NCBI GenBank assembly: GCA_035560415.1
Contig: DATMZG010000014.1
Location: 1-8,976, forward strand
Direction: 5' to 3'
DNA length: 8,976 nucleotides
Source: DATMXT01 sp035560415
GTDB lineage: Bacteria > Bacillota > Clostridia > Oscillospirales > Feifaniaceae
Shown: in pieces, positions 1-6,451 of the stretch
Layout of the letters: every line of letters starts with the position of its first letter
How positions within the stretch are numbered: position 1 is the first letter of the stretch
Translations under genes and position numbers: made by a program
Notes under the pieces: model-generated
Seen by the model: the letters and a program-made list of their open reading frames with translations, nothing else
Database searches by the model: none
Told to the model about the DNA's origin: nothing

Positions 1-39
1 ATATTTAACCGCAAAAACCACTGCCACAATGAAATTTAT

Positions 40-46
40 GGAGGGG
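40..46 (+). promoter_or_regulatory. Ribosome binding site deciding the start of the flavin reductase
   Basis: GGAGGGG lies six bases before the ATG at 53. It falls inside the longer reading frame that begins at 29, so it argues for the later start. No convincing promoter is visible in the 50 bases available upstream. Confidence 0.7.
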
Positions 47-52
47 AAGAAC

Positions 53-1807
53 ATGAAAAAAGCGCTGCGTATTGCGATGGCGATGATGCTTGCAGTCTCA
101 CTTCTCGCAGGTTGCGCACAGACCACAGAGGCCCCCGCCGAGGGAATTGCCGACGGGGCGTATGTCGGAACAGCCAAGGGCATGGCCGACGGCCTTGAGG
201 TGGAAGTCACTTTTACCGGCGGCAAAATCACCGCAGTGACCGTACTTAAGCACGGCGAAACCGCCGGCGTCAGCGACCCGGCCCTTGAGCGCATCCCCGC
301 GGCCATTGTTGAAAACAACAGCGTCGCGGTGGACACGGTCTCGGGCGCGACCCTGACCAGCAACGGCATCATTGACGCCGTCAAGGCGGCCATTGAAGCG
401 GCCGGCGGCGACGTGGCGGATTTCAGCGCCGAAGTCGGCAAAGCCGAGCAGGTGGCCGAGACCCGCGAAGTCGACTACGCGGTCGCGGGCGGCGGGCTTG
501 CGGGCCTGACGGCTGCGATTGCGGCGGCCGAAAAAGGCGCCAAAGTCGTGCTCGTTGAAAAGACCGCCGAAGTCGGCGGCAGCTTAAAGCTCGCCGGCGG
601 CAACTTCATCAGCGTGGGCAGCGCCATCGCGAAGGAATACGGCGTGGACGACAGCAAAGAGGCGGCTTTGACGCTCTGGCACAAGACTGCCGACGCCGGC
701 CCCACCGCGCCCGACAAATACCCGGACTATGACCGCGTCTCCTTCTATATGGACCGCATCGACAGCACACTGACCTGGATGAAGAACCACGGCGTCCCCT
801 ATAACCGCGCCTCCGAAGCAAACCCGGACACCATGGTCAAAATCTACACCGACGGCAAGGGCGCCGCGGTCTCGGCGGCCCTTGAAAAGGCCGCCCTCGA
901 CGCAGGCGTGGAAATCATCACCGACTGCGCCGTGACAAGCCTTCTCACCGAAAACGGCAAAGTCGTGGGCTTTGAGGCGGAAGGCGCCGCGCTCAAGCTG
1001 ACCGTGAAGGCCGCGAACGTCATGCTGGCCACCGGCGGCTTTGGCATGAGCCCCGAAATGATGGCGGCGGAAATTCCCGCGTTTGCCGGCGCTCCGGCAC
1101 AGGGCGGAGCCGGCAACACCGGCGACGGATTCAAAATGGCCGAGGCCGTCGGCGCCGCGGTCTATGAGAACCCCTGGACAATCCCGAGCGGAATCAGCAT
1201 GAATCCCGCCTTTGCCGCCGCCGCCGGCGACATCAGCGCCGTCAACTTCCGCCAGGGCATCCTGGTGGACGCCGCCGGCAATCGCATTGTGAAAGAGGAC
1301 CACGGCATCGGCTCCGTCGTGTCCAACGCCGTGGCCGTCAGCGCGGGAGACGTCTTTGCAATATTTGGCAGCGGCAATGCCGACGCGGTCAAGGCGCTTG
1401 ACCTCGGTGTGGCCTCCGGCGCCGTCATCAAAGCGGATTCGATTGAGGCGCTGGCGACAGCGGCCGGAATCGGCGCAGAGCTTGTGAACACCGCCAAGCT
1501 CTATGACGCCGACGCGGCAAAGGGCGCCGACAGCGCGTTTGGAAAGACCGAAGCAAACCTTGTCGCCCTTGGCGAGGGCCCCTTCTATGCCGTGAAGGTG
1601 CAGCCGGTGCAGCTGGGCACCGTGGCCGGCGTCGTGACCGACTATGACGGCCATGTGCTTGACGCCTCCGGCAACATCATTGAGGGCCTGTACGCCGCGG
1701 GCGAAATGTCCAACCGGGCCTTCTACAATCAGGCCTATGTGGGCGCGGCTTCGCTCTCGCTCTACTCGACCGCCGCCATCCTCGCCGTAGAGGCCGCAAT
1801 CGACTGA
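53..1807 (+). CDS. Secreted FMN-bind/FAD lipoprotein reductase (fumarate reductase-like superfamily), substrate unknown
   Basis: A predicted membrane-anchored flavoprotein of 584 residues that would pass electrons from a covalently bound FMN to an FAD active site outside the cell. The N-terminus is a lipoprotein signal with a lipobox ending L-A-G-C (Cys21). Residues about 33-115 form an FMN-bind domain with D94-x-x-S-G-A-T100, the motif whose Thr is flavinylated by ApbE. Residues about 140-580 are an FAD-binding-2 domain: GGGLAG at 146-151, Glu169 closing the second strand, ATGGFG at 326-331, TGDG at 356-359 and LYAAGE at 546-551. The ATG at 53 is chosen over the in-frame ATG at 29 because GGAGGGG lies just upstream of it and the lipoprotein signal then starts cleanly. 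The His and Arg residues that handle substrate in fumarate reductase are not seen at their expected places, so the acceptor is probably not fumarate. No apbE gene is in the window. The fold and location are well supported; the substrate is unknown. Confidence 0.9.
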   Translation: MKKALRIAMAMMLAVSLLAGCAQTTEAPAEGIADGAYVGTAKGMADGLEVEVTFTGGKITAVTVLKHGETAGVSDPALERIPAAIVENNSVAVDTVSGATLTSNGIIDAVKAAIEAAGGDVADFSAEVGKAEQVAETREVDYAVAGGGLAGLTAAIAAAEKGAKVVLVEKTAEVGGSLKLAGGNFISVGSAIAKEYGVDDSKEAALTLWHKTADAGPTAPDKYPDYDRVSFYMDRIDSTLTWMKNHGVPYNRASEANPDTMVKIYTDGKGAAVSAALEKAALDAGVEIITDCAVTSLLTENGKVVGFEAEGAALKLTVKAANVMLATGGFGMSPEMMAAEIPAFAGAPAQGGAGNTGDGFKMAEAVGAAVYENPWTIPSGISMNPAFAAAAGDISAVNFRQGILVDAAGNRIVKEDHGIGSVVSNAVAVSAGDVFAIFGSGNADAVKALDLGVASGAVIKADSIEALATAAGIGAELVNTAKLYDADAAKGADSAFGKTEANLVALGEGPFYAVKVQPVQLGTVAGVVTDYDGHVLDASGNIIEGLYAAGEMSNRAFYNQAYVGAASLSLYSTAAILAVEAAID

Positions 1808-1860
1808 TTTTCTCTGTGACTTTGAGCTTAGCCCCTTGAAAAGGGATACACAGTAAAAAG

Positions 1861-1907
1861 GCCTCCTGTCGTAAGATTGAAAAACTGCGGCAGGAGGCTC
1901 TTTTTTT
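1861..1907 (+). terminator. Rho-independent terminator after the flavin reductase
   Basis: GCCTCCTG (1861-1868) pairs with CAGGAGGC (1891-1898). The stem extends inward by about five more pairs including G-U pairs, and a run of seven T follows at 1901-1907. A short A-run precedes the stem, so weak activity on the other strand is possible. It separates the reductase from the permease. Confidence 0.9.
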
Positions 1908-1928
1908 CCAAAAAGCGCCCGTATGCAA

Positions 1929-1957
1929 TTGACAAATTTCAGGCGATAGGATATAGT
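1929..1957 (+). promoter_or_regulatory. Sigma-A promoter of the amino acid permease
   Basis: TTGACA at 1929-1934 is followed by a 17-base spacer and TATAGT at 1952-1957. The -35 box is perfect and the -10 box has one mismatch to TATAAT. Transcription would start near 1964, leaving a leader of about 23 bases before the ATG at 1987. The location just after a terminator fits a separate transcription unit. Confidence 0.8.
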
Positions 1958-1972
1958 CATATTCGTCTATAT
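1951..1972 (+). repeat. Inverted repeat spanning the permease -10 box and start site
   Basis: ATATAG (1951-1956) and CTATAT (1967-1972) are exact reverse complements separated by ten bases. One arm overlaps the -10 box and the other lies just past the predicted transcription start. A repressor bound here would block initiation, but short AT-rich repeats also arise by chance around -10 boxes. Confidence 0.35.
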
Positions 1973-1986
1973 TATCGGAGGTGTCT

Positions 1987-3399
1987 ATGGAGGAAAGTAA
2001 AAAGAGCCTGAGCCTGTTCGACCTGTTTTCGCTCGGTTTCGGCGCCATCATCGGCGTCGGCTGGTCGGTCACGCTCAACAACATGTATATCAACGGCGGA
2101 GGCCCCTTGCCCGCAATTCTGGGGTTTGGACTTGCGACCCTCGCCTTTATTCCCATCGCGCTCTGCTTTGCCGAGCTGACGCCCGCCATGCCGGTGGCCG
2201 GCGGCGTCATCGCCTACGCCGACAGAGCCTTCGGCGACAAGGCCGGTTTTGCGGCCGGGTGGTTTGTCGCCATGTCCTACATCGGACTGCTGCCCTGGGA
2301 GGCCATTGCAATCAACAACATCCTCTCCTTCATCTTCCCGTCGCTGAGGACAGGCACGCTGCTCTACAACCTCGCCGGCAGCGACATCTATTTAAACGCC
2401 GTCCTCGTCGGCATTGCGGTGGCCTTCATCGTCATCGTCATGAACTGGCGGGGCATTGAGGCGGCGGCCGCCTTCCAGACCATTCTGACCGTCGTGCTCA
2501 TCGCCGGAAGCGCACTGTGCGTCGGCTTTGCCCTCGCAAAGGCCGACTTTGCAAACCTGCAGCCCATTTATCAGTCCATGCCGGGCAAAAGCCACACGAC
2601 CTTTTTTACCGGCTTTCTCACGATGTTCGCAATGGCGCCCTTCTACTACTCGGGGTTTGACACCATTCCGCAGGGGGCGGAGGACGCCGGCGGCGTCGAC
2701 CGGCGGCTCATGGGCAAGGTCATCGTGCTGTCGCTCATCTCGGCCGGGCTCTTTTATATCACGATTTTCCTGTCGGCGGGGCTCGCCTACCCATGGACCG
2801 AGTTTGTCGGCTTTGAGCGGCCGGCCCTCTCCAACCTCATGGTCGTGCTGTATCCGGGGGCCCTCGGAAAGGGGCTGTTCTGGCTCTCCCTCACGGCGAC
2901 GCTGGCCGGGCTCTTCACGACCTGGAACGCCTGCTATATCGCCGGCAGCCGCCTGCTGCTCGGAATGGCCCGCTTAAAACTCATTCCGCCCTTTTTCGCC
3001 ACCCTTCACAAGAAGTACGGCACCCCGTACGGCGCAAACCTCTTTTGCGCCGTGGCCATGCTGGCGGGGCCCTTCCTCGGCATCGGGGTCATCGACCTGC
3101 TGACCCTCATCGGCTCAACCGGATTTGCCATCGGCTGGGGGCTGGCCTGCCTGTCGGCCGTGCGCCTGCGCAAGACCGAGCCCGACATGCCCCGCCCCTA
3201 TAAACTTCCGGGCGGCGTCAAAACGGCGTGGCTCGGGGCCATTTTCTGCGGCATTTTCCTCGTCAACTGCATCGTGCCGGGACTGCCCGGGTATATGGGC
3301 ACGACCGGCATGATTTTGTTTTCGCTTTGGTCGGCGCTCGGCGTCGTCTTCTACCTTTCAACGGGGCGGCTGCGCAGCGGGGACAATTCCAAAAACTGA
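1987..3399 (+). CDS. APC-superfamily amino acid permease
   Basis: An integral membrane transporter of 470 residues, the usual size for a 12-helix APC permease, which would import an amino acid or related amine. The first helix contains the glycine-rich break GAIIGVGW (about 19-26), matching the substrate-binding unwound segment of the family. Other family signatures are AEL...P-x-A-G-G at about 62-73 followed by AFG and GW, GFD-x-x-P-x-x-A-E-D-A at 223-234, and a C-terminal L-R-K-x-x-P-D-M-x-R-P-Y motif at about 394-405. The ATG at 1987 is preferred over the in-frame GTG at 1981 because the GTG overlaps the GGAGG ribosome site at 1977-1981. The substrate cannot be told from sequence. The family is clear; the GVGW variant of the first-helix motif (many members have G-S-G-I) may mark a particular subfamily. 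No terminator follows before sleB. Confidence 0.92.
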   Translation: MEESKKSLSLFDLFSLGFGAIIGVGWSVTLNNMYINGGGPLPAILGFGLATLAFIPIALCFAELTPAMPVAGGVIAYADRAFGDKAGFAAGWFVAMSYIGLLPWEAIAINNILSFIFPSLRTGTLLYNLAGSDIYLNAVLVGIAVAFIVIVMNWRGIEAAAAFQTILTVVLIAGSALCVGFALAKADFANLQPIYQSMPGKSHTTFFTGFLTMFAMAPFYYSGFDTIPQGAEDAGGVDRRLMGKVIVLSLISAGLFYITIFLSAGLAYPWTEFVGFERPALSNLMVVLYPGALGKGLFWLSLTATLAGLFTTWNACYIAGSRLLLGMARLKLIPPFFATLHKKYGTPYGANLFCAVAMLAGPFLGIGVIDLLTLIGSTGFAIGWGLACLSAVRLRKTEPDMPRPYKLPGGVKTAWLGAIFCGIFLVNCIVPGLPGYMGTTGMILFSLWSALGVVFYLSTGRLRSGDNSKN

Positions 3400-3426
3400 A
3401 TACGGGGGGAGCTTCTGCGCACACTA
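3397..3426 (+). promoter_or_regulatory. Putative sigma-G (forespore) promoter of sleB
   Basis: TGAATA at 3397-3402 is followed by 17 bases and CACACTA at 3420-3426. The Bacillus subtilis sigma-G consensus is roughly TGAATA or GMATA, a spacer of about 17, then CATACTA. The -35 box matches fully and the -10 box has one mismatch. This is the sigma factor that drives sleB in Bacillus. The -35 box includes the permease stop codon. One caution is that the start site would fall near 3433, at the edge of the ribosome binding site, giving a very short leader. Confidence 0.5.
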
Positions 3427-3431
3427 TCACT

Positions 3432-3437
3432 GAGGTG
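3432..3437 (+). promoter_or_regulatory. Ribosome binding site fixing the GTG start of sleB
   Basis: GAGGTG lies six bases before the GTG at 3444. An ATG at 3442 overlaps this start but is in another frame, so the GTG is the true start. The site lies partly within a small inverted repeat, ATCAC-TGAG-GTGAT (3426-3439). Confidence 0.7.
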
Positions 3438-3443
3438 ATTCAT

Positions 3444-4097
3444 GTGCGACGTTATATCATTTTGCTCGCCCTGACCGCGGGGCTGGTCTTTTTCGCCGCC
3501 ATCGACGCGGCGGTGCCCACCCTTTCCAAACTCGGCTCGCGCGGAAACGAGGTCACTCAGGTGCAGAAAAAGCTCGCTGCGCTCGGGTACAGCGTCGGGG
3601 CCGCCGACGGCGTTTTCGGCGCCAAGACGCTTGCGGCCGTCAAGCAGTTCCAGCGCGACCGCGGCCTTACGGCGGACGGAATTGTCGGCCCCCAGACGCT
3701 CAAGGCCTTAGGGCTTTCGGGCGGCTCAACCTCCACCGGCGACCTTGACGTCAACCTCTTGGCCCGGGTCATTTCGGCCGAGGCCAGAGCCGAGCCCTAT
3801 CAGGGCCAGGTTGCGGTGGGGGCCGTCATCATGAACCGGATTGAACACCCCTCCTTCCCCAACACCCTGCCCGGCGTCGTCTACCAGCCGGGGGCTTTCT
3901 CCTGCATGGACGATGGGCAAATCAATCAGCCGGTCGCCGAGAGCGCATACCGCGCGGCCAAAGACGCCATCGCCGGCGTCGACCCCTCGGGCGGCGCCGT
4001 CTACTACTATAACCCCGTGACCGCGACCAACAAGTGGATTCGCAGCCTGCCCATCATCAAGACCATCGGCAAGCACGTTTTTTGCAGTGCGTCTTGA
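3444..4097 (+). CDS. sleB: Spore cortex-lytic enzyme SleB (peptidoglycan lytic transglycosylase)
   Basis: A 217-residue exported enzyme that would degrade muramic-lactam-containing spore cortex during germination. An N-terminal hydrophobic signal segment (about 4-23) ends in A-A. Residues about 33-91 are a peptidoglycan-binding-1 domain with repeat-type motifs LGY, DGVFG and DGIVG. Residues about 102-215 are the SleB/hydrolase-2 catalytic domain, starting with the hallmark VISAEAR, in which Glu113 matches the family's catalytic glutamate. It continues with VGAVIMNR, GAFSC and the C-terminal K-x-I-G-K-H-V-F segment. It is shorter than Bacillus SleB (about 305 residues) because the linker between domains is only about ten residues. 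The GTG start at 3444 has a good ribosome site and directly precedes the signal peptide. The usual Bacillus partner ypeB does not follow; feoA does. Cell-wall hydrolase relatives of the CwlJ/SleB family outside sporulation remain possible, but the domain order favours SleB. Confidence 0.88.
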   Translation: MRRYIILLALTAGLVFFAAIDAAVPTLSKLGSRGNEVTQVQKKLAALGYSVGAADGVFGAKTLAAVKQFQRDRGLTADGIVGPQTLKALGLSGGSTSTGDLDVNLLARVISAEARAEPYQGQVAVGAVIMNRIEHPSFPNTLPGVVYQPGAFSCMDDGQINQPVAESAYRAAKDAIAGVDPSGGAVYYYNPVTATNKWIRSLPIIKTIGKHVFCSAS

Positions 4098-4122
4098 CAA
4101 AAGTGCCAAAAAGTTGTATCAT
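4094..4122 (+). promoter_or_regulatory. Sigma-A promoter of feoAB
   Basis: TTGACA at 4094-4099, 17 bases, then TATCAT at 4117-4122. The -35 box overlaps the sleB stop codon at 4095-4097. Transcription would start near 4129-4130, about 36 bases before feoA. Confidence 0.8.
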
Positions 4123-4131
4123 ATCTGAATG

Positions 4132-4147
4132 GTTAGTTTAAGCTAAC
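4132..4147 (+). promoter_or_regulatory. Palindromic operator, probably for a DtxR/IdeR-family iron repressor
   Basis: GTTAGTTTAAGCTAAC is a 16-base palindrome with one mismatched pair. It lies just after the expected transcription start of feoAB. The TTAG...CTAA arms resemble the DtxR/IdeR box (core GGTTAG-CTAACC) rather than the Fur box (GATAATGATAATCATTATC). Binding here with Fe(II) would block initiation, which is the expected logic for an iron importer. The match to the family is inferred; the palindrome itself is directly visible. Confidence 0.6.
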
Positions 4148-4165
4148 TTTTGGAGGATATGCGGA

Positions 4166-4387
4166 ATGACTTTAGCACAGCTCGAATGCAACAGCAGCGC
4201 CACCATAGTCTCGGTAGGAGGCCAGGGGGCGCTGCGCCGTCGCTTGCTTGAAATGGGACTCATACCGGGCACAAAGGTGACCATGCGGAAAATCGCGCCG
4301 ATGGGGGACCCGATGGAGCTCTCCCTGCGCGGGTACACGCTGACCATGCGCCGCGAGGAGGCCGCCCGGGTGGAGGTTAAAATATGA
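4166..4387 (+). CDS. feoA: Ferrous iron transport accessory protein FeoA
   Basis: A 73-residue cytoplasmic SH3-fold protein that assists the FeoB iron pump. It shows the family pattern: hydrophobic opening strand, then G-x-x-x-L-R-R-R-L-L-E-M-G-L-I-P-G at about 19-35, V-T-M-R-K-I-A-P-M-G-D-P at 38-49, and a closing strand with L-R-G-Y-T-L-x-M-R-R-E-E-A. The length is typical for FeoA (about 75). GGAGG at 4152-4156 sits nine bases upstream of the ATG. The stop codon overlaps the feoB start (ATGA), so the two are translationally coupled. It is the first gene of the iron operon under the promoter at 4094-4122. Confidence 0.95.
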   Translation: MTLAQLECNSSATIVSVGGQGALRRRLLEMGLIPGTKVTMRKIAPMGDPMELSLRGYTLTMRREEAARVEVKI

Positions 4388-6399
4388 AACAGGTCACAGT
4401 GGCGCTCATCGGCAACCCGAACTCCGGCAAGACGACCCTTTTCAACCGCTTTACCGGCAGCAACCAGCATGTGGGCAACTTCCCCGGCGTCACGGTGGAC
4501 AAAAAAGAGGGGGCCATCCGGGGGCTAAAAGACGCAGTGGTCGTCGACCTGCCCGGCATCTACTCGCTTTCGCCCTACTCGCCCGAAGAGGTCGTGACCC
4601 GCGACTTTCTGATGAGCGGCGAGCCCGACTGCATTCTCAGCATCGTCGACGGCACCAACATCGAGCGCAACCTGTACCTGACGCTGCAGCTCATGGAGCT
4701 GGGACTGCCGATGGTCGTCGCCCTCAACATGATGGACGAGGTGACGGCCTCCGGCGGCTACATAGACGTGGAAAAACTGGAGAACGAGCTCGGCGTGCTG
4801 GTCGTGCCGATCTCGGCCTCCAAAAACCAGGGCATCGAGGAGCTTTTGGAGCACATTGAGCGGGCGGCCCGCAGCACCGAAAAGCCGGCCTACCGGGATT
4901 TTTGCACCGGCGACGTCCACAGGGCCATTCACGCCACCGCCCACTTCATTGAGGACAAGGCGAAACTCGCCGGCGTGCCCATCCGGTTTGCCGCCACAAA
5001 GCTCCTCGAGGGGGACGAGCTCATCGCAAAAAAGCTGCAACTCACCCAGAGCGAACGGCACACCGTAGACCACATCGTCGAGGACATGGAGGCGACGACC
5101 GGGCTCGACCGGGAGGCCGCCATGGCCGGCATGCGGTACGAGTACATCGACAAGCTCTGCCGCGACACCGTCGTGCGCAAGGGCGAGACCAAAGAGCAGC
5201 AGCGCTCAGTCAAAATCGACAGGTACCTCACCCACCGGTACTTTGGCATCCCCATTTTTCTTTGCATCATGCTGCTCATTTTCTGGCTGACTTTCGGGGC
5301 CATCGGCGCGACGCTCTCGGGCCTCATGGAGGTCGGCATCGAGGCGGCCATGGCGGCGGTGGCGGGCGCCCTGACGCGGTTTGGCGTCAACCCGGTCGTG
5401 GAATCTTTAATTGTGGACGGCATCATGGCCGGTGTCGGCAGCGTCTTATCCTTTTTGCCGACCATCGTCGTGCTCTTTTTCTTCCTCTCCATCCTCGAGG
5501 ACACCGGCTACATGGCCCGCGTCGCCTTCATCATGGACAGCCTCCTGCGCCGCATCGGCCTTTCGGGGCGCTCCTTCGTGCCCATGCTCATCGGCTTCGG
5601 GTGCAGCGTGCCGGCCATCATGGCCACCCGCACGCTTGCCTCCGACCGGGACCGCCGCATGACGGTGCTGCTGGCCCCCTTCATGTCCTGCTCGGCAAAG
5701 CTGCCCATTTACGGCATTGTCACGATGGCCTTTTTCCCGGAGCACGCGACACTGGTCGTCATGCTGCTCTATGTGCTGGGCATGCTGACCGCCGTCTTGT
5801 ACGGGCTTCTCCTCGGGCGCACCCGCTTCAAGGGCGACCCGGTGCCCTTTGTCATGGAGCTGCCGGCCTACCGCCTGCCCTCGGCCGAGAGCGTCATGCT
5901 GCACCTGTGGGAGAAGGCCAAAGACTTTCTGACAAGGGCTTTCACCATCATTTTCTTAGCCTCCATCGTCATTTGGATGCTGCGCAGCTTTGACGCGAGG
6001 CTCAACCTTGTGAGCGACGCCGGCACCTCGCTTTTAGCCTCCGTGGGCCGCCTTCTGGCGCCTGTCTTCGCGCCGCTCGGCTTCAACGACTGGCGGGCGG
6101 CCACCGCCCTTGTCACCGGCCTCACGGCCAAGGAGGCCGTCGTCGCAACGCTGTCGGTTTTGACCGGCACCCTCGACAAGGAGGCGCTGGCGGCGTCGCT
6201 CGCCGCCATTTTCACACTTCCCGCCGCCGCCGCCTTTTTGACGTTTACGCTGCTCTACACCCCCTGCGTCGCCGCCATGGCGGCCGCCCGCCGCGAGCTT
6301 GGCGGAACCCTCGCCATGCTCGAGATGGTGGTCGCCCAGTGCACGGTGGCCTGGGTCGTGGCCTTTGTCGTCTACCGGATCGCGCTCGTTGTGCTGTAA
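4384..6399 (+). CDS. feoB: Ferrous iron transporter FeoB
   Basis: A 671-residue inner-membrane Fe(II) importer with an N-terminal GTPase. All G motifs are intact: G1 GNPNSGKT (10-17), G2 Thr37 in PGVTVDK, G3 DLPG (55-58), G4 NMMD (115-118) and G5 SAS (144-146). A helical FeoB cytosolic segment spans about 165-275 and acts as a GDP-dissociation domain in the family. The membrane part has two Gate-type halves with the conserved Cys motifs G-C-S-V-P (406-410), S-C-S-A-K-L-P (435-441) and Y-T-P-C (625-628), which are implicated in the metal path. The length is normal for short-form FeoB, which lacks the long extra C-terminal tail. No feoC follows. The ATG at 4384 overlaps the feoA stop codon by four bases. 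A terminator follows 15 bases after the stop. Confidence 0.97.
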   Translation: MKQVTVALIGNPNSGKTTLFNRFTGSNQHVGNFPGVTVDKKEGAIRGLKDAVVVDLPGIYSLSPYSPEEVVTRDFLMSGEPDCILSIVDGTNIERNLYLTLQLMELGLPMVVALNMMDEVTASGGYIDVEKLENELGVLVVPISASKNQGIEELLEHIERAARSTEKPAYRDFCTGDVHRAIHATAHFIEDKAKLAGVPIRFAATKLLEGDELIAKKLQLTQSERHTVDHIVEDMEATTGLDREAAMAGMRYEYIDKLCRDTVVRKGETKEQQRSVKIDRYLTHRYFGIPIFLCIMLLIFWLTFGAIGATLSGLMEVGIEAAMAAVAGALTRFGVNPVVESLIVDGIMAGVGSVLSFLPTIVVLFFFLSILEDTGYMARVAFIMDSLLRRIGLSGRSFVPMLIGFGCSVPAIMATRTLASDRDRRMTVLLAPFMSCSAKLPIYGIVTMAFFPEHATLVVMLLYVLGMLTAVLYGLLLGRTRFKGDPVPFVMELPAYRLPSAESVMLHLWEKAKDFLTRAFTIIFLASIVIWMLRSFDARLNLVSDAGTSLLASVGRLLAPVFAPLGFNDWRAATALVTGLTAKEAVVATLSVLTGTLDKEALAASLAAIFTLPAAAAFLTFTLLYTPCVAAMAAARRELGGTLAMLEMVVAQCTVAWVVAFVVYRIALVVL

Positions 6400-6414
6400 A
6401 AAATCCTGCTTATA

Positions 6415-6444
6415 AAAAACATCAGCCGCAAGGCTGATGTTTTT
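6415..6444. terminator. Bidirectional intrinsic terminator between feoB and the FIST-GGDEF gene
   Basis: CATCAGCC (6420-6427) pairs with GGCTGATG (6432-6439) across a GCAA tetraloop. A-rich and T-rich tracts of five bases extend the stem at each end to 13 pairs. Because A precedes and T follows, it can end transcription from both sides. It serves feoB on one strand and the convergent gene ending at 6452 on the other. Confidence 0.9.
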
Positions 6445-6451
6445 ATATTAT

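Noticed and set aside
29..52. Earlier in-frame ATG for the flavin reductase
   Set aside because: It lacks a ribosome site, and the GGAGGGG before the ATG at 53 lies inside it.
584..1960. Long 458-residue open frame on the minus strand, antisense to the flavin reductase
   Set aside because: It is rich in His, Gly, Arg and Val with no domain pattern, as expected from the GC-rich third codon positions of the plus-strand gene. No ribosome site was recognised, and it overlaps a clear gene and the terminator.
3228..3443. Upstream extension of the sleB frame
   Set aside because: It overlaps the end of the permease in another frame. A ribosome site and signal peptide start at the GTG at 3444.
4132..4147. 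Reading the feo palindrome as a Fur box or a short terminator
   Set aside because: It lacks the GATAAT repeats of a Fur box. The stem is too short and AT-rich, with no proper T-run, for a terminator.
5262..5993. 243-residue open frame on the plus strand inside feoB
   Set aside because: It is a His/Arg/Gly-rich shadow of feoB in another frame with no conserved domain.
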